Below, piece after piece: positions 26,181-35,839 of a stretch of 64,000 nucleotides of DNA. The position numbers were made by a program, and so were the translations under genes. Every line of letters starts with the position of its first letter. Positions within the stretch are counted from its first letter, which is position 1. Source of the stretch: Streptococcus oralis (GTDB lineage Bacteria > Bacillota > Bacilli > Lactobacillales > Streptococcaceae); NCBI RefSeq assembly GCF_021497945.1, contig NZ_CP046524.1, forward strand, positions 1,523,501-1,587,500, written 5' to 3'. Under the pieces are notes generated by a model that was not told where the DNA came from, made no database searches, and saw nothing but the letters and a program-made list of their open reading frames with translations.

Positions 26181-27455
26181 ATGTTAGATATCAAACGTAT
26201 TCGTACAGACTTTGATGCTGTCGCAGAAAAATTGGCTACACGTGGTGTAGATCCTGCTGTCTTAAACGAGATGAAAGAAATCGATGCTAAACGTCGTGAC
26301 ATCTTGGTCAAGGTTGAAAACCTTAAGGCAGAACGCAACACGGTTTCTGCTGAGATTGCCCAATCTAAGCGCAATAAGGAAAATGCCGATGACAAGATTG
26401 CTGCAATGCAAACCCTATCTGCTGAAGTCAAAGTCTTGGATGCTGAATTGGCGGACATTGATGCGAAATTGACAGAATTTACCACTACTCTTCCAAACAT
26501 CCCAGCTGACAGCGTTCCTGTTGGAGCTGATGAGGATGACAACGTTGAAGTTCGCCGTTGGGGAACTCCGCGCGAGTTTGACTTTGAACCAAAAGCTCAC
26601 TGGGATCTGGGTGAAGACCTCGGTATCCTTGACTGGGAACGTGGTGGAAAAGTGACGGGTGCTCGTTTCCTTTTCTATAAAGGTCTTGGCGCTCGTTTGG
26701 AACGTGCCATCTATAACTTTATGTTGGATGAGCATGGCAAGGAAGGCTATACGGAAGTCATCACACCTTACATGGTTAACCACGATTCTATGTTTGGTAC
26801 TGGTCAATATCCAAAATTCAAGGAAGATACTTTTGAATTGAAAGACACCAACTATGTCCTTATTCCAACGGCTGAGGTGCCCCTCACAAACTACTACCGT
26901 GATGAAATCCTTGACGGTAAAGACCTGCCAATCTACTTCACTGCTATGAGTCCATCTTTCCGTTCTGAGGCTGGTTCAGCTGGTCGTGATACACGTGGCT
27001 TGATCCGTTTGCACCAATTCCACAAGGTTGAAATGGTCAAATTTGCCAAACCAGAAGAATCTTACGAAGAATTGGAAAAAATGACAGCCAACGCTGAAAA
27101 TATTCTTCAAAAACTCAACCTTCCATACCGTGTGGTCGCGCTCTCTACTGGGGACATGGGCTTCTCAGCTGCTAAGACTTACGACTTGGAAGTTTGGATT
27201 CCAGCCCAAAATACCTATCGTGAAATCTCAAGTTGTTCAAATACAGAAGATTTCCAAGCTCGTCGTGCTCAAATCCGTTACCGCGATGAAGCCGATGGCA
27301 AGGTGAAACTCCTTCACACCTTGAACGGTTCTGGACTTGCAGTTGGACGTACAGTGGCTGCAATTCTTGAAAACTACCAAAATGAAGATGGTTCTGTGAC
27401 CATTCCTGAAGTTCTTCGTCCATACATGGGTGGTGCTGAAGTTATCAAACCATAA
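26181..27455 (+). CDS. serS: Seryl-tRNA synthetase
   Basis: SerRS is the 424-residue class II synthetase that charges tRNA(Ser). An N-terminal antiparallel coiled coil (residues about 30-105) contacts the long variable arm. The catalytic core has motif 2 ([30 protein letters not shown] by position around 260-290) and motif 3 ([17 protein letters not shown]). The ATG at 26181 has AAGGAG upstream. A GTG-initiated extension from 26097 would run through the T-box terminator and was rejected. Confidence 0.97.
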   Translation: MLDIKRIRTDFDAVAEKLATRGVDPAVLNEMKEIDAKRRDILVKVENLKAERNTVSAEIAQSKRNKENADDKIAAMQTLSAEVKVLDAELADIDAKLTEFTTTLPNIPADSVPVGADEDDNVEVRRWGTPREFDFEPKAHWDLGEDLGILDWERGGKVTGARFLFYKGLGARLERAIYNFMLDEHGKEGYTEVITPYMVNHDSMFGTGQYPKFKEDTFELKDTNYVLIPTAEVPLTNYYRDEILDGKDLPIYFTAMSPSFRSEAGSAGRDTRGLIRLHQFHKVEMVKFAKPEESYEELEKMTANAENILQKLNLPYRVVALSTGDMGFSAAKTYDLEVWIPAQNTYREISSCSNTEDFQARRAQIRYRDEADGKVKLLHTLNGSGLAVGRTVAAILENYQNEDGSVTIPEVLRPYMGGAEVIKP

Positions 27456-27458
27456 AAA

Positions 27459-27493
27459 ATAAGGTTTAGCTAGATAATAGCTAGACCTTTTTT
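27459..27493. terminator. Convergent terminator of serS and the TDT gene
   Basis: AAGGTTTAGCTA and TAGCTAGACCTTTTTT form a strong stem with T run. It overlaps the stop codon of the opposing gene, so it can serve both. Confidence 0.8.
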
Positions 27494-28380
27494 CGTAACC
27501 AAATCAGATAACCAACCAAGACAAAGAATAAAATAGTGAGGCATATAACAGTTTCAGCAAACACCAGATAATCCAGAAATGGAAGTCTCAAAATTCCCTG
27601 AGCCATCTTGAGCGAAGTAGCTGTGATAATGGTTGGAAAAGTGAGGGCTGAAAAGGCTGGTTGAAAGCCTTGTTTTAAAATATTAGGCAAGCGAGTCAAA
27701 ACGAAGATGAAAAATGATTGAGAGACAAGCATCAACAGCAACAAGGCCCAGGTCGGAAGAGTGATTCCACCGATGCGCACCAGAGCTGCTAAGAGCAAAG
27801 AAAAAGGAGCGCAGTAGATTCCTTCTTGCCCTAGTAGGGCTGGAGTCAATGGTTTTTTCTTTAGATCACTGTAAATCAACGGATAGAGAAAACAAGTAGC
27901 TAGAAAGCCGAAAGTCACCGTTATGTAGGCAATCTGAATCAGGCCAACGACTGGATAGGTCAAGGCTGCCACTGCTATTCCCACATAAAGTACTGTCCAG
28001 CTTGGTGTTGCACTAGCTCTTTCCTCCACTCCAAGAAAGCGACAAGAAAAATAAGCAATCAAAGCAAAATCCAAGATAAAGGAAAACCACCACAAAAGCT
28101 GGGCTAGGATAGGCATAGACGGCACTAGTCGCAAGATATATGTTGAGAAAATCATCCCCGCCATGGGAAAGGTAGCCATCCCAGATAAGAGAGGAGCTTT
28201 GCTCAATTCTCGCTTGGTTTCAGACCAATTTCTTAGATGAAGAAGGAGAAAGAAAATCCATAAGACCAACCCAGTCAAACTAAATAAGTGCGAAAGAACA
28301 GGCCAAGTATCCGCAATCAGGTTTCCTGCACCTGCCAAACCTAACAAACAACCAGAAAATACCAAGGGGAGTTTTTTCAT
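27481..28380 (-). CDS. TDT-family (TehA-like) membrane transporter
   Basis: A 299-residue polytopic protein with ten predicted membrane helices in the pattern of the tellurite-resistance/dicarboxylate transporter (TDT, SLAC1-TehA) family. Visible segments include MATFPMAGMIFSTYILRL near residue 70 and FSALTFPTIITATSLKMAQG near 243, the latter the family FP motif. Homologues in streptococci have been mislabelled exfoliative toxin; nothing here looks like a toxin. The substrate is unknown, probably an anion or organic acid. It is convergent with serS. Confidence 0.78.
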   Translation of the reverse strand: MKKLPLVFSGCLLGLAGAGNLIADTWPVLSHLFSLTGLVLWIFFLLLHLRNWSETKRELSKAPLLSGMATFPMAGMIFSTYILRLVPSMPILAQLLWWFSFILDFALIAYFSCRFLGVEERASATPSWTVLYVGIAVAALTYPVVGLIQIAYITVTFGFLATCFLYPLIYSDLKKKPLTPALLGQEGIYCAPFSLLLAALVRIGGITLPTWALLLLMLVSQSFFIFVLTRLPNILKQGFQPAFSALTFPTIITATSLKMAQGILRLPFLDYLVFAETVICLTILFFVLVGYLIWLRKKV

Positions 28381-28442
28381 GGCAACCTCCGTTAATCATA
28401 TTATTATCAGTATAGCATAAAAACCCTTAAAATAGCATAGAA

Positions 28443-28480
28443 AAATGAAGACTGGATTGCTCAGCCTTCATTTTTTTCTT
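28443..28480 (-). terminator. Terminator of the AhpD-like gene
   Basis: Leftward AAATGAAG and CTTCATTTTT pair around a 14-nt loop, followed by a short T run. Confidence 0.55.
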
Positions 28481-28491
28481 TATGATTCGAA

Positions 28492-29040
28492 CTAGGCATA
28501 GGGTTGCAATTCTGGGTTAATAGGCGTATTAGCCAGGTTGTTGGCATAGTTGCAGAGGCTAGCAAGACTAACACCGAGAACCACATCCAAGGCATTTTGT
28601 TGTGTGTAGCCAGCTTCCAAAAATTCAGCCAAGGCTTCATCTCCCACGCGCCCTTTGGTATTGATGACCGCCAAGGTAAACTTAGCTAGAGTATCTAGTT
28701 TTGGATCTGTTTCAATCGGAGTGCGGTTGCGAAGGGCTTGAAGAAGGTCATCATTCATCTGGATTTGTTTGATGGAAAAGGCTGTGTGACCTGCGACGCA
28801 GAAAGCACAACCATTGGTTACAGCAGCTGTGATTTGCACTACTTCGCGTTCCACTGGTGTTAAGCTATTTCGACGGTTGATGGCTCCGACAGTTCGGTAG
28901 GCTTCAAGCGCGGTAGGGGCATTGGCCAAGAGACCGATTAGGTTGGGAATATAGCCATTGTTGTCTTTTTGTACTGTTTCAAGAACTTCTTTCACTTCTG
29001 CTGGTGCTGATTCTACTGTGTGGATGGTAAATGTTGTCAT
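28492..29040 (-). CDS. Carboxymuconolactone decarboxylase/AhpD-like protein
   Basis: A 182-residue helical protein with the AhpD-type redox motif GCAFCVAGHTAF (CxxC followed by His four residues later, near residue 76). This fits a disulfide-based peroxidase or a reductant for peroxiredoxin. The segment NRRNSLTPVEREVVQITAAV is typical of the carboxymuconolactone decarboxylase superfamily. No peroxiredoxin gene is adjacent, so its partner is not shown. It is monocistronic with its own terminator. Confidence 0.82.
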   Translation of the reverse strand: MTTFTIHTVESAPAEVKEVLETVQKDNNGYIPNLIGLLANAPTALEAYRTVGAINRRNSLTPVEREVVQITAAVTNGCAFCVAGHTAFSIKQIQMNDDLLQALRNRTPIETDPKLDTLAKFTLAVINTKGRVGDEALAEFLEAGYTQQNALDVVLGVSLASLCNYANNLANTPINPELQPYA

Positions 29041-29142
29041 AAGAAACCTCTTTTCATTTTATTGTCATTTAGTCTATCATAGAATTTCCCCCTTGGATAA
29101 TATATATTTTCAATCGCCATGATAGGAATTGTCTATGAAATG

Positions 29143-29168
29143 AAAAAAATCACACTAAAAGTGTGATT
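29143..29168 (-). terminator. Terminator of the AGCS symporter gene
   Basis: Leftward AATCACAC, TTTTA, GTGTGATTTTTTT: a compact 8-bp stem and T7, just past the stop codon. Confidence 0.8.
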
Positions 29169-29171
29169 GGG

Positions 29172-30494
29172 TTAGTTCTTAAAATACTTCTTAGTCTCAG
29201 CAACAACTACTGGGGACAAGACCAAAAGGGCAATCAAGTTAGGTAAGGCCATCAAGGCATTGACGATGTCTGCGATAATCCAAACCATATCCAACTCTAT
29301 AAATCCTCCCAACAAGACCATGAGTACAAAAACCACACGGTAGAGCCAGATAAAACGAACACCAAAGAGAAACTCAAAACAGCGTTCCCCGTAGTAATTC
29401 CAGCCGAGAATTGTCGTAAAGGCAAAGAGAACCAAGAAGATTGTTAGGACAATTGAGCCAAAATCTGAAAAGACCATAGAAAATGCTGACTGGGTCAAGG
29501 CAACTCCATTCAATTCACCACTCCAAACCCCAGTTACCAAGATGGTTAAACCTGTCAGAGTACAGATAATCAACGTATCAATAAAGGTTCCTGTCATGGA
29601 AATCAAGCCTTGCTCGACAGGCTCATTTGTCTTAGCTGCAGCCGCTGCAATGGGAGCTGAACCAAGACCAGATTCGTTAGAGAAGACTCCCCGCGCCACA
29701 CCATTTTGGATAGCCATCCGAATACTGGCACCTGCAAAACCACCTACCGCAGCAGCTGGACTAAAGGCTGAAGTAAAGATGAGGGCAAGTGTGGCTGGGA
29801 TTTTCTCGATATTAAAGAGAATAACTGTAAGAGTTCCTAAAATATAGACAATAGCCATAAAAGGAACCACTGCTGTCGAAACTTTTGATATGGATTTAAG
29901 ACCACCAAAGACAGCAATCCCTACAAAAATGGATAAAATCAGAGCCGTAATAGCTGGATCAACTTGGGCTGTATTTTGAATGGATTCTGTAATTGAATTG
30001 ACTTGGGTAAAGGTACCAATACCTAAAAGGGCTACCAATACACCCGCTAGGGCAAAGAAGATAGCAAGTGGACGCCACTTTTCTCCCATCCCCAAAAGGA
30101 TGTAATGCATGGGTCCTCCAGCTACAGCCCCATTTGCATCCTTGCTACGGTATTTGATTGCCAGCAAGCCTTCAGCGTACTTGGTTGCCATCCCAAAGAA
30201 AGCCGCCATCCACATCCAAAAGAGGGCCCCTGGCCCCCCAACCTTAATGGCTGTCGCGACCCCGATGATATTTCCCGTACCAACGGTGGCTGCTAGAGCC
30301 GTACAGAGAGCAGCAAAGCTCGACACATCGCCGTGCCCCTTATCCTTGGTAAAGATCAACTGAAAGGCCTTAGGGAGACGAGCAACCTGCAAAAGGCCTA
30401 GTCGGATGGTCAAATAAATACCCGTTCCGACCAATAAGATCAAGAGGGGAGGTCCCCAAACGAAAGCATCAAGCGCTTTTAGCAATTCTAACAT
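29172..30494 (-). CDS. Sodium:alanine/glycine symporter (AGCS family)
   Basis: A 440-residue amino acid importer that takes up alanine or glycine with sodium. It has the AGCS signature: GTGNIIGVATAIKVGGPGALFWMWMAAFFGMATKYAEG near residues 70-108, GGPMHYI, and GVARGVFSNESGLGSAPIAAAAAKT near 260-290. About eleven membrane helices are expected. A glycine riboswitch precedes the gene, which argues that glycine is a substrate and that the system is controlled by intracellular glycine. Older annotations name it dagA. Confidence 0.93.
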   Translation of the reverse strand: MLELLKALDAFVWGPPLLILLVGTGIYLTIRLGLLQVARLPKAFQLIFTKDKGHGDVSSFAALCTALAATVGTGNIIGVATAIKVGGPGALFWMWMAAFFGMATKYAEGLLAIKYRSKDANGAVAGGPMHYILLGMGEKWRPLAIFFALAGVLVALLGIGTFTQVNSITESIQNTAQVDPAITALILSIFVGIAVFGGLKSISKVSTAVVPFMAIVYILGTLTVILFNIEKIPATLALIFTSAFSPAAAVGGFAGASIRMAIQNGVARGVFSNESGLGSAPIAAAAAKTNEPVEQGLISMTGTFIDTLIICTLTGLTILVTGVWSGELNGVALTQSAFSMVFSDFGSIVLTIFLVLFAFTTILGWNYYGERCFEFLFGVRFIWLYRVVFVLMVLLGGFIELDMVWIIADIVNALMALPNLIALLVLSPVVVAETKKYFKN

Positions 30495-30525
30495 ATCCTA
30501 CTCCTATCTTTCAACCCCAAAAGAA

Positions 30526-30680
30526 AGAGCACATGCAAGATACATGTACTCTGGAATGCTTAGATAAATGCCAAAAAGCGGTCTATCCTAGCTCTGTCCT
30601 TTTACCTGAGAGTTTGAGCAGTTACCTGCCTTGCCCCTTCGGTGCCTTTACGGTCTCTCCAGAGTTCCGTCCATTTACAG
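30526..30680 (-). promoter_or_regulatory. Glycine riboswitch upstream of the AGCS symporter
   Basis: Leftward the aptamer core reads GGAGAGACC, CACCGAAGGGGCAA, AACTCTCAGGTAAAAGGACAGAG (about 30592-30670), the classic glycine-binding fold. A single complete aptamer is visible. The following segment (GATAGACCGC/GGCATTTATC) is a plain hairpin resembling the ghost element of singleton riboswitches. An expression-platform hairpin AGAGTACATG/CATGTGCTCT lies at 30526-30552 with a weak T run. Confidence 0.9.
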
Positions 30681-30747
30681 TCATGGAAAACAAACCTTTC
30701 TCCACTTCTATTAAACTTCATTCGGTGTTGGTATTTTATTTTTTATT

Positions 30748-30776
30748 ATTTTACAAGAAAAGTTAGCCTTTGTCAA
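30748..30776 (-). promoter_or_regulatory. Promoter of the riboswitch-AGCS transcript
   Basis: Leftward TTGACA, 17 bp, TAAAAT. The leader from here to the ATG is roughly 245 nt, which holds the riboswitch. Confidence 0.65.
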
Positions 30777-30840
30777 TATATTCTATGAAAATTTTTGACC
30801 TTTCATTTCTTTTTTCAGAAAGGTTGACTCCTTCTTCTCT

Positions 30841-33177
30841 CTATCCTTTAAAGGTCACAATGGTGGCACCACTGCCTCCAGCATTTTGTGGAGCATAGCC
30901 AAAACTCTTGACATGCTTGTTTCTTTGCAGGTATTTGGTGACGCCCTCACGGATGACTCCTGTTCCGATACCATGGATAATATCTACCTGCGCCATGTTA
31001 TTAAGCAGGGCTTGGTCGATAAAGGCGTCCAGCTCATTCATGGCCTCTTCGTACCGTTTGCCTCGGAGATCCAGTCTGGCTTGCGGACCACGATCAGAAG
31101 CACGTTTGACGACATTGACTTGTTTTTTCTTGACTGGGGCTTCTTGTTGGCTCTGAACAAGGTCAAATTCTTTCTCTTCCAAGGTCATCTTGATCAAGCC
31201 AACTTGGGCTTCCCAACGGCCGTCCTTAAGCTGATTGGTCAAGGTTCCACGTTGACCATAACTGAGGACCACAATATCATCTCCAACCTTTGGTGCTCGT
31301 TTTTTCTTGGCTTTTTGAAGGACCTTGTTTTTAGACAAGTAGACTTTTTCAGGAGCCAATTTTTTCAGTTCAGCCTTGGCTTCAATGATTTCGTGAGGTT
31401 TGAGTTGAGACTTACTGTGGAGGTTCTTAAGAATCTGGTCACTCTCACTTAGAGCGAGTTCCACAATCTCAGCAGCTTGTTCACGCGCCTTGTTAAGCTC
31501 TGTTTCCTTCTCGCGATTGAGTTCGTTGTAGAGTTTTTTGAGTGCTCGGTTCATCTTAAGATTTTCTTGCTCCACCTCACGAATATTGTCCAAGCGTTTG
31601 CGACTTTCAAGCGTTTGCTCTTCCAATTGTTCAATGATACGGTTGACATCATTATCTTGATTGACCTGCTGGCTGGCATCTCCTACGATGACATCTGACA
31701 AGCCCAGACGTTTGGCAATTTCAAAGGCATTGCTTCGACCAGGAACGCCCTGCATAAAGCGATAGGTCGGGCGAAGAGTCGCAGTATCAAACTCCATGCT
31801 GGCATTTTGCACAAAGGCTGTTTCGATACCGTAAGCCTTGAGCTCTGGATAGTGGGTCGTCGCCATAGTCTTGACCTGACGGAGACGAAGATCCTCCAAA
31901 ATAGCCATAGCAAGTGCTGCTCCTTCCTGCGGATCGGTACCAGCCCCGAGCTCATCTAGTAATAAAAGCGAGTGTTGGTTGACCTTGCTAAGAATATCTA
32001 CGATATTGGTCATGTGGCTGGAAAAGGTAGACAAGCTTTGCTCAATAGACTGTTCATCCCCAATATCTGCGAAGATTTCCTCGAAAACACCGACACGGCT
32101 CCCCTTATCAGCTAGAATGGGTAATCCAGATTGGGCCATGAGTTGAGTCAAGCCCAGGGTTTTGAGCATGATGGTCTTACCACCTGTATTGGGACCTGTA
32201 ATGACAATGGCCGTTAATTCCTTACCAAAATGTACATCGTTTGCGACAGCATTTTTGACCAAAGGGTGACGAACATGAAGGAGTTGAATCTCTTGATTCT
32301 CTGAAAGTTGAGGAACAACCGCTTGCATTTCTTGAATAAAACGCACCTTTGCACGAATCAAGTCTAAATGGCCGATAATCCAAGCGTCATTAGCAATCTC
32401 ATTAGCATGAGGACGAACCCGTTCTGAGAGTTCCTGCAGGATGCGAATCATCTCATAGCGTTCGTCAGCTCGTAGACTAGCAATTTCTTCGCTCAGCTTC
32501 ACGACCTCACGCGGCTCGATGTAGACCGTGTTTCCACTGGCAGAGATGTCATGAACAACACCTGCGATCTTGTTGCGGTAGGTGTTCTTGACTGGTAAGA
32601 CTTGACGCCCATTTCTACTAGCGATAATCCCTTCTGTCAACATCTGAGCTTTTTGCTTGAGCAGGTCGTGTAAGACATCTCGGACCTGACTCTCGCTATC
32701 ATGGATTTTCCGACGGATGCGTGCCAGTTCTTCGCTGGCAAAATTCTCGATAAATCCTGCATCATTTAGGGCTTGAAGACTCCCTTGCAAGTGTGGAAAA
32801 TCATGCAGTTTTTCAAACCATCTCGCCAACTGTGCCAAGCGTACGTTTTCTAGATTGGCATAAAAACTTTGCAACTCTCTGCTGGCAAGCAAGACCCGTT
32901 TGAGGAGTAGGAACTCCTCGATATTGAGGTCTGCCCCCATCTCCAAACGCCTGCAAACAGATGAGATCTCACGTGTCCCTAGGATGGAAAAGTGAGGTTG
33001 CTCCACAAATAGGGCTTGCATTTCCTCCATCTCTGTAAAGGCTTGTTTGATCTTATCCACCTTAGCAGTTGGAACCAAGCTTTTTAACTCCTCTAGTCCT
33101 TGTTCTGTCAAGAGATGAGGTTCAAATAAGGCTTTGATTTTATTAAATTCTAAGGTTTCTAGTATTTTTGTATTCAT
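30841..33177 (-). CDS. mutS2: MutS2 family ATPase/endonuclease
   Basis: MutS2 (RqcU) has 778 residues. Like its relatives it lacks the mismatch-recognition domains of MutS; family members act in suppression of recombination and in splitting collided ribosomes. It has the Walker [16 protein letters not shown] near residue 330, the dimer/ATPase [17 protein letters not shown] and a long coiled coil around 510-620. The C-terminal Smr endonuclease domain has [11 protein letters not shown] and [12 protein letters not shown]. It follows cvpA and zapA on the same strand. Confidence 0.95.
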   Translation of the reverse strand: MNTKILETLEFNKIKALFEPHLLTEQGLEELKSLVPTAKVDKIKQAFTEMEEMQALFVEQPHFSILGTREISSVCRRLEMGADLNIEEFLLLKRVLLASRELQSFYANLENVRLAQLARWFEKLHDFPHLQGSLQALNDAGFIENFASEELARIRRKIHDSESQVRDVLHDLLKQKAQMLTEGIIASRNGRQVLPVKNTYRNKIAGVVHDISASGNTVYIEPREVVKLSEEIASLRADERYEMIRILQELSERVRPHANEIANDAWIIGHLDLIRAKVRFIQEMQAVVPQLSENQEIQLLHVRHPLVKNAVANDVHFGKELTAIVITGPNTGGKTIMLKTLGLTQLMAQSGLPILADKGSRVGVFEEIFADIGDEQSIEQSLSTFSSHMTNIVDILSKVNQHSLLLLDELGAGTDPQEGAALAMAILEDLRLRQVKTMATTHYPELKAYGIETAFVQNASMEFDTATLRPTYRFMQGVPGRSNAFEIAKRLGLSDVIVGDASQQVNQDNDVNRIIEQLEEQTLESRKRLDNIREVEQENLKMNRALKKLYNELNREKETELNKAREQAAEIVELALSESDQILKNLHSKSQLKPHEIIEAKAELKKLAPEKVYLSKNKVLQKAKKKRAPKVGDDIVVLSYGQRGTLTNQLKDGRWEAQVGLIKMTLEEKEFDLVQSQQEAPVKKKQVNVVKRASDRGPQARLDLRGKRYEEAMNELDAFIDQALLNNMAQVDIIHGIGTGVIREGVTKYLQRNKHVKSFGYAPQNAGGSGATIVTFKG

Positions 33178-33252
33178 ATTCTTTCCTTGTATATTTGTTT
33201 ACAAGATTGTAGCAACTAGAGGTTGTGACCTAGTCCTCCAATCTGTAAACAA

Positions 33253-33277
33253 AGGGCTAGGAAAAATCCCGCCCTTT
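33253..33277 (-). terminator. Hairpin after cvpA
   Basis: Leftward AAAGGGC and GCCCTTT pair across a 13-nt loop ahead of a short T-rich run. It may reduce read-through into mutS2. Confidence 0.45.
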
Positions 33278-33826
33278 TTATCCGATTAAATTTGTCACCC
33301 AGAGTTGTTTGATAAGATTTGTCGTAAAAGGGACACTTTGGATGATGTTTTTGGCTACTATACTTTTTTCGAGTGAATTTTGAATGACTGCCAGAGGCAC
33401 AGTTGCAAGAATGGTCAGAGCCATCTGCAAGACAAATAAGGTTACTAATAGAGACAAGACACCTGCTCCAATACGAAACCACTTGACATCGAGCTTTTTA
33501 GTCGGAATCAAGTGGAGGAACAAACCGATAAAACGTCCGATACTATAACAAATCCCGAAAACTAGAAGGTAGGCTAGACCCGCATAAAAGACCTTGTCTA
33601 GCTGAAAAAGCTGGTCTGAAGGGAAGAAAAAGGTGCCCTGTCCTTCCTGAGGATTGGCATAAGGGACAAGCAAGTGGAAGTGATCTCCCAGTGATTTATA
33701 AAACTGTCCCGCAACAAAGGCTGAAACCACTGCAACGAGGAAATAATAAACTTGCAACACCAAACCTCTACGGTAGCCAATGTAAAAGCCCCAAGCCAGA
33801 ACCAATAAGAGTAGGATTGAAATCAT
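33278..33826 (-). CDS. CvpA family membrane protein
   Basis: A 182-residue membrane protein with four hydrophobic segments, the first starting MISILLLLVLAWGFYIGYRRGLVLQ, the typical CvpA N-terminus. CvpA proteins are linked to colicin V production and envelope stress in enterobacteria, but their molecular role is unclear. It overlaps zapA by 4 bp (ATGA) and precedes mutS2, an order conserved in many Firmicutes. Confidence 0.85.
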   Translation of the reverse strand: MISILLLLVLAWGFYIGYRRGLVLQVYYFLVAVVSAFVAGQFYKSLGDHFHLLVPYANPQEGQGTFFFPSDQLFQLDKVFYAGLAYLLVFGICYSIGRFIGLFLHLIPTKKLDVKWFRIGAGVLSLLVTLFVLQMALTILATVPLAVIQNSLEKSIVAKNIIQSVPFTTNLIKQLWVTNLIG

Positions 33827-34125
33827 AGGGAATCCTCAATCTTGCTCTGCTCTTGTTTGACAGCAATCAACTTGTGGCGAAGTTCTAACAACTCTTGCTC
33901 CTTATCATCAAATTCAATCTCACGATTGAGTTGTGTAGACAGGCAATTGACCGCCAAAAGAAGCGCAATGGTCTCATCATCCGCCCCAGGCATTTGTTCT
34001 TTAATTGCTTGGTATTTTTCAGTCGCAACCTTGGCAATTTCCTCCATAAAGAGGTTGTCATGCTCGGTTGTCAAGGTTAATGTCTTTTTCCCGAATGTAA
34101 ACTTATATCGATTTAGATTTGCCAT
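33823..34125 (-). CDS. zapA: Cell division protein ZapA
   Basis: A 100-residue small coiled-coil protein of the ZapA family, which bundles FtsZ filaments at the division ring. It has an N-terminal beta-rich head (NRYKFTFGKKTLTLTTEHDNLFMEEIAKVATEKY by region) and a C-terminal helix with AINxLSTQLNRE-like repeats. The ATG at 34125 was chosen because GAGGTGA lies 5 bp upstream; the GTG at 34134 inside that ribosome site would add MNF only. It is divergent from rnhC and overlaps cvpA by 4 bp. Confidence 0.85.
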   Translation of the reverse strand: MANLNRYKFTFGKKTLTLTTEHDNLFMEEIAKVATEKYQAIKEQMPGADDETIALLLAVNCLSTQLNREIEFDDKEQELLELRHKLIAVKQEQSKIEDSL

Positions 34126-34142
34126 AAAATTCACCTCACGAT

Positions 34143-34171
34143 ATTATACCAAATTTCGCTAACTTTGTCAG
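34143..34171 (-). promoter_or_regulatory. Promoter of zapA-cvpA
   Basis: Leftward CTGACA, 17 bp, TATAAT with an upstream TTTGG. Confidence 0.6.
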
Positions 34172-34194
34172 TTTTTACCAATTCTCCTGCTTTT

Positions 34195-34205
34195 GTGGTA
34201 CAATA
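34195..34205 (+). promoter_or_regulatory. Extended -10 promoter of rnhC-lepB
   Basis: TGTGGTACAAT ends 6 bp before the rnhC ATG, so the transcript would be nearly leaderless, and no clear ribosome site is seen. Confidence 0.45.
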
Positions 34206-34211
34206 GAGACT

Positions 34212-35093
34212 ATGGCAAGTATCACACTCACACCAAGTGAACAGGAAATTCAGAGCTTTTTAAGTCAGTATCAGAAGGCTCTCAGTCCTAGTAAAAATCC
34301 CTATATCCGCTATTTTTTGCGCTTTCCTCAGGCGACTGTTTCCGTCTATACTTCTGGAAAAGTCCTCCTGCAAGGCGAAGCTGCTGAGCAGTACGCCAGT
34401 TTCTTTGGCCATGAGGTTCAACAAGAAAACAGTGGACAAGATTTTCCTATGATTGGGACCGATGAGGTGGGAAATGGTTCCTACTTTGGCGGACTAGCTG
34501 TCGTGGCTTCCTTCGTGACACCTGACCAGCACGACTTCTTGCGAAAACTCGGCGTGGGGGATTCTAAGACTCTGACAGACCAAAAGATTCGTCAGCTTGC
34601 CCCTATCCTCAAGGAAAAGATTCCACACCAAGCCCTCCTCCTTTCACCGAGCAAGTACAACGAAGTTATCGGAGAGCGTTACAATGCTGTTTCTGTAAAG
34701 GTTGCCCTTCACAACCAAGCTATCTTTCTCCTGCTTCAAAAAGGAGTCCAGCCAGAGAAAATCGTGATTGATGCTTTTACAAGTCCTAAAAACTATGACA
34801 AGTACTTGGCGCAAGAAGCCAACCGTTTTCCAAATAAGATCACTTTGGAAGAAAAAGCTGAGGGCAAATACTTGGCTGTTGCGGTTAGCTCTATCATCGC
34901 GCGGGATCTCTTCCTCGAAAACTTGGAAAATCTTGGACGAGAACTGGGCTATCAACTGCCAAGTGGCGCTGGAACTGCATCTGATAAGGTTGCTAGCAAA
35001 ATCCTGCAAGCCTATGGTATGAAGGGACTTCATTTCTGCGCCAAACTGCATTTTAAAAACACTGAAAAAGCCAAAGCACTTCTAGAAAGGTGA
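34212..35093 (+). CDS. rnhC: Ribonuclease HIII
   Basis: RNase HIII is the 293-residue enzyme that cleaves RNA in RNA-DNA hybrids. An N-terminal TBP-like substrate-binding domain (residues 1-80) precedes the RNase H fold. That fold has the [16 protein letters not shown] motif with the DEVG acidic pair, the later aspartate in VIDAF, and SSIIARD. The C-terminal [16 protein letters not shown] is typical. It is followed 3 bp later by lepB. Initiation is poorly supported by a ribosome site, in line with a near-leaderless transcript. Confidence 0.95.
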   Translation: MASITLTPSEQEIQSFLSQYQKALSPSKNPYIRYFLRFPQATVSVYTSGKVLLQGEAAEQYASFFGHEVQQENSGQDFPMIGTDEVGNGSYFGGLAVVASFVTPDQHDFLRKLGVGDSKTLTDQKIRQLAPILKEKIPHQALLLSPSKYNEVIGERYNAVSVKVALHNQAIFLLLQKGVQPEKIVIDAFTSPKNYDKYLAQEANRFPNKITLEEKAEGKYLAVAVSSIIARDLFLENLENLGRELGYQLPSGAGTASDKVASKILQAYGMKGLHFCAKLHFKNTEKAKALLER

Positions 35094-35096
35094 GTT

Positions 35097-35711
35097 ATGA
35101 ATTCGTTTAAAACATTTCTAAAAGAATGGGGAGTTTTCTTCCTGATTATCGCGCTGGTCGGCCTTAGCCGTATCTTTCTTTGGAGCAATGTACGTGTGGA
35201 AGGACACTCGATGGACCCTACCCTAGCTGACGGAGAGGTTCTCTTCGTCGTCAAACACCTCCCAATTGACCGCTTCGACATCGTGGTTGCGCATGAAGAA
35301 GAAGGAAATAAAGACATTGTCAAAAGGGTCATCGGTATGCCAGGAGATACCATCCGCTACGAAAATGATAAACTTTTTATCAACGATAAGGAAACGGATG
35401 AACCTTATCTAGCTGAATACCTCAACTTGTTCAAAACAGAAAAGTTGCAAAACACCTATACTGGCAAAGGATTTGAAGGCAATAAGGGAGTTTACTTTAG
35501 AGAACTTGCTCAAAAAGCACAAGCCTTTACGGTCGATGTCAATTCCAACACCAGCTTCAGCTTTACTGTCCCTCAAGGTGAGTACCTTCTCCTTGGTGAC
35601 GATCGTTTGGTCTCTAGCGACAGCCGCCATGTCGGTACTTTCAAGGCCAGCGATATCAAAGGCGAAGCAAAATTCCGTTTCTGGCCACTTAACCGTATCG
35701 GAACTTTTTAA
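35097..35711 (+). CDS. lepB: Signal peptidase I
   Basis: Type I signal peptidase, 204 residues, which removes Sec and Tat signal peptides outside the membrane. One N-terminal membrane anchor (WGVFFLIIALVGLSRIFLW) is followed by box B with the catalytic serine (VEGHSMDPTLADGE, near residue 38). Box D carries the lysine (DIVKRVIGMPGD, near 77), and box E follows (LLGDDRLVSSDSRHVG). The length is normal for streptococcal enzymes. It is cotranscribed with rnhC and ends at a clear terminator. Confidence 0.96.
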   Translation: MNSFKTFLKEWGVFFLIIALVGLSRIFLWSNVRVEGHSMDPTLADGEVLFVVKHLPIDRFDIVVAHEEEGNKDIVKRVIGMPGDTIRYENDKLFINDKETDEPYLAEYLNLFKTEKLQNTYTGKGFEGNKGVYFRELAQKAQAFTVDVNSNTSFSFTVPQGEYLLLGDDRLVSSDSRHVGTFKASDIKGEAKFRFWPLNRIGTF

Positions 35712-35718
35712 GATAAGG

Positions 35719-35753
35719 AAGAGGCCGAGAATGCTAAGTCTCAGCCTCTTTTT
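35719..35753 (+). terminator. Terminator of rnhC-lepB
   Basis: AAGAGGCcGAGA pairs with TCTCaGCCTCTTTTT around an 8-nt loop. Confidence 0.8.
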
Positions 35754-35839
35754 CTATTGCGAGAAGAAGGCCTTTTCGTCATCTAGCTTTTCAAAGTGGC
35801 CAAGAGACCAATTCTCACGAACTCATGTAAAGGAAACCT

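Noticed and set aside
27481..28380. Toxin gene (exfoliative-toxin label used in old annotations)
   Set aside because: The product is a ten-helix membrane transporter of the TDT family with no protease features.
30533..30766. Rightward 77-codon ORF
   Set aside because: It is antisense to the glycine riboswitch and has no protein-like character.
33216..33482. 88-codon leftward ORF overlapping cvpA
   Set aside because: It is out of frame with cvpA and runs through its terminator; the composition is not protein-like.
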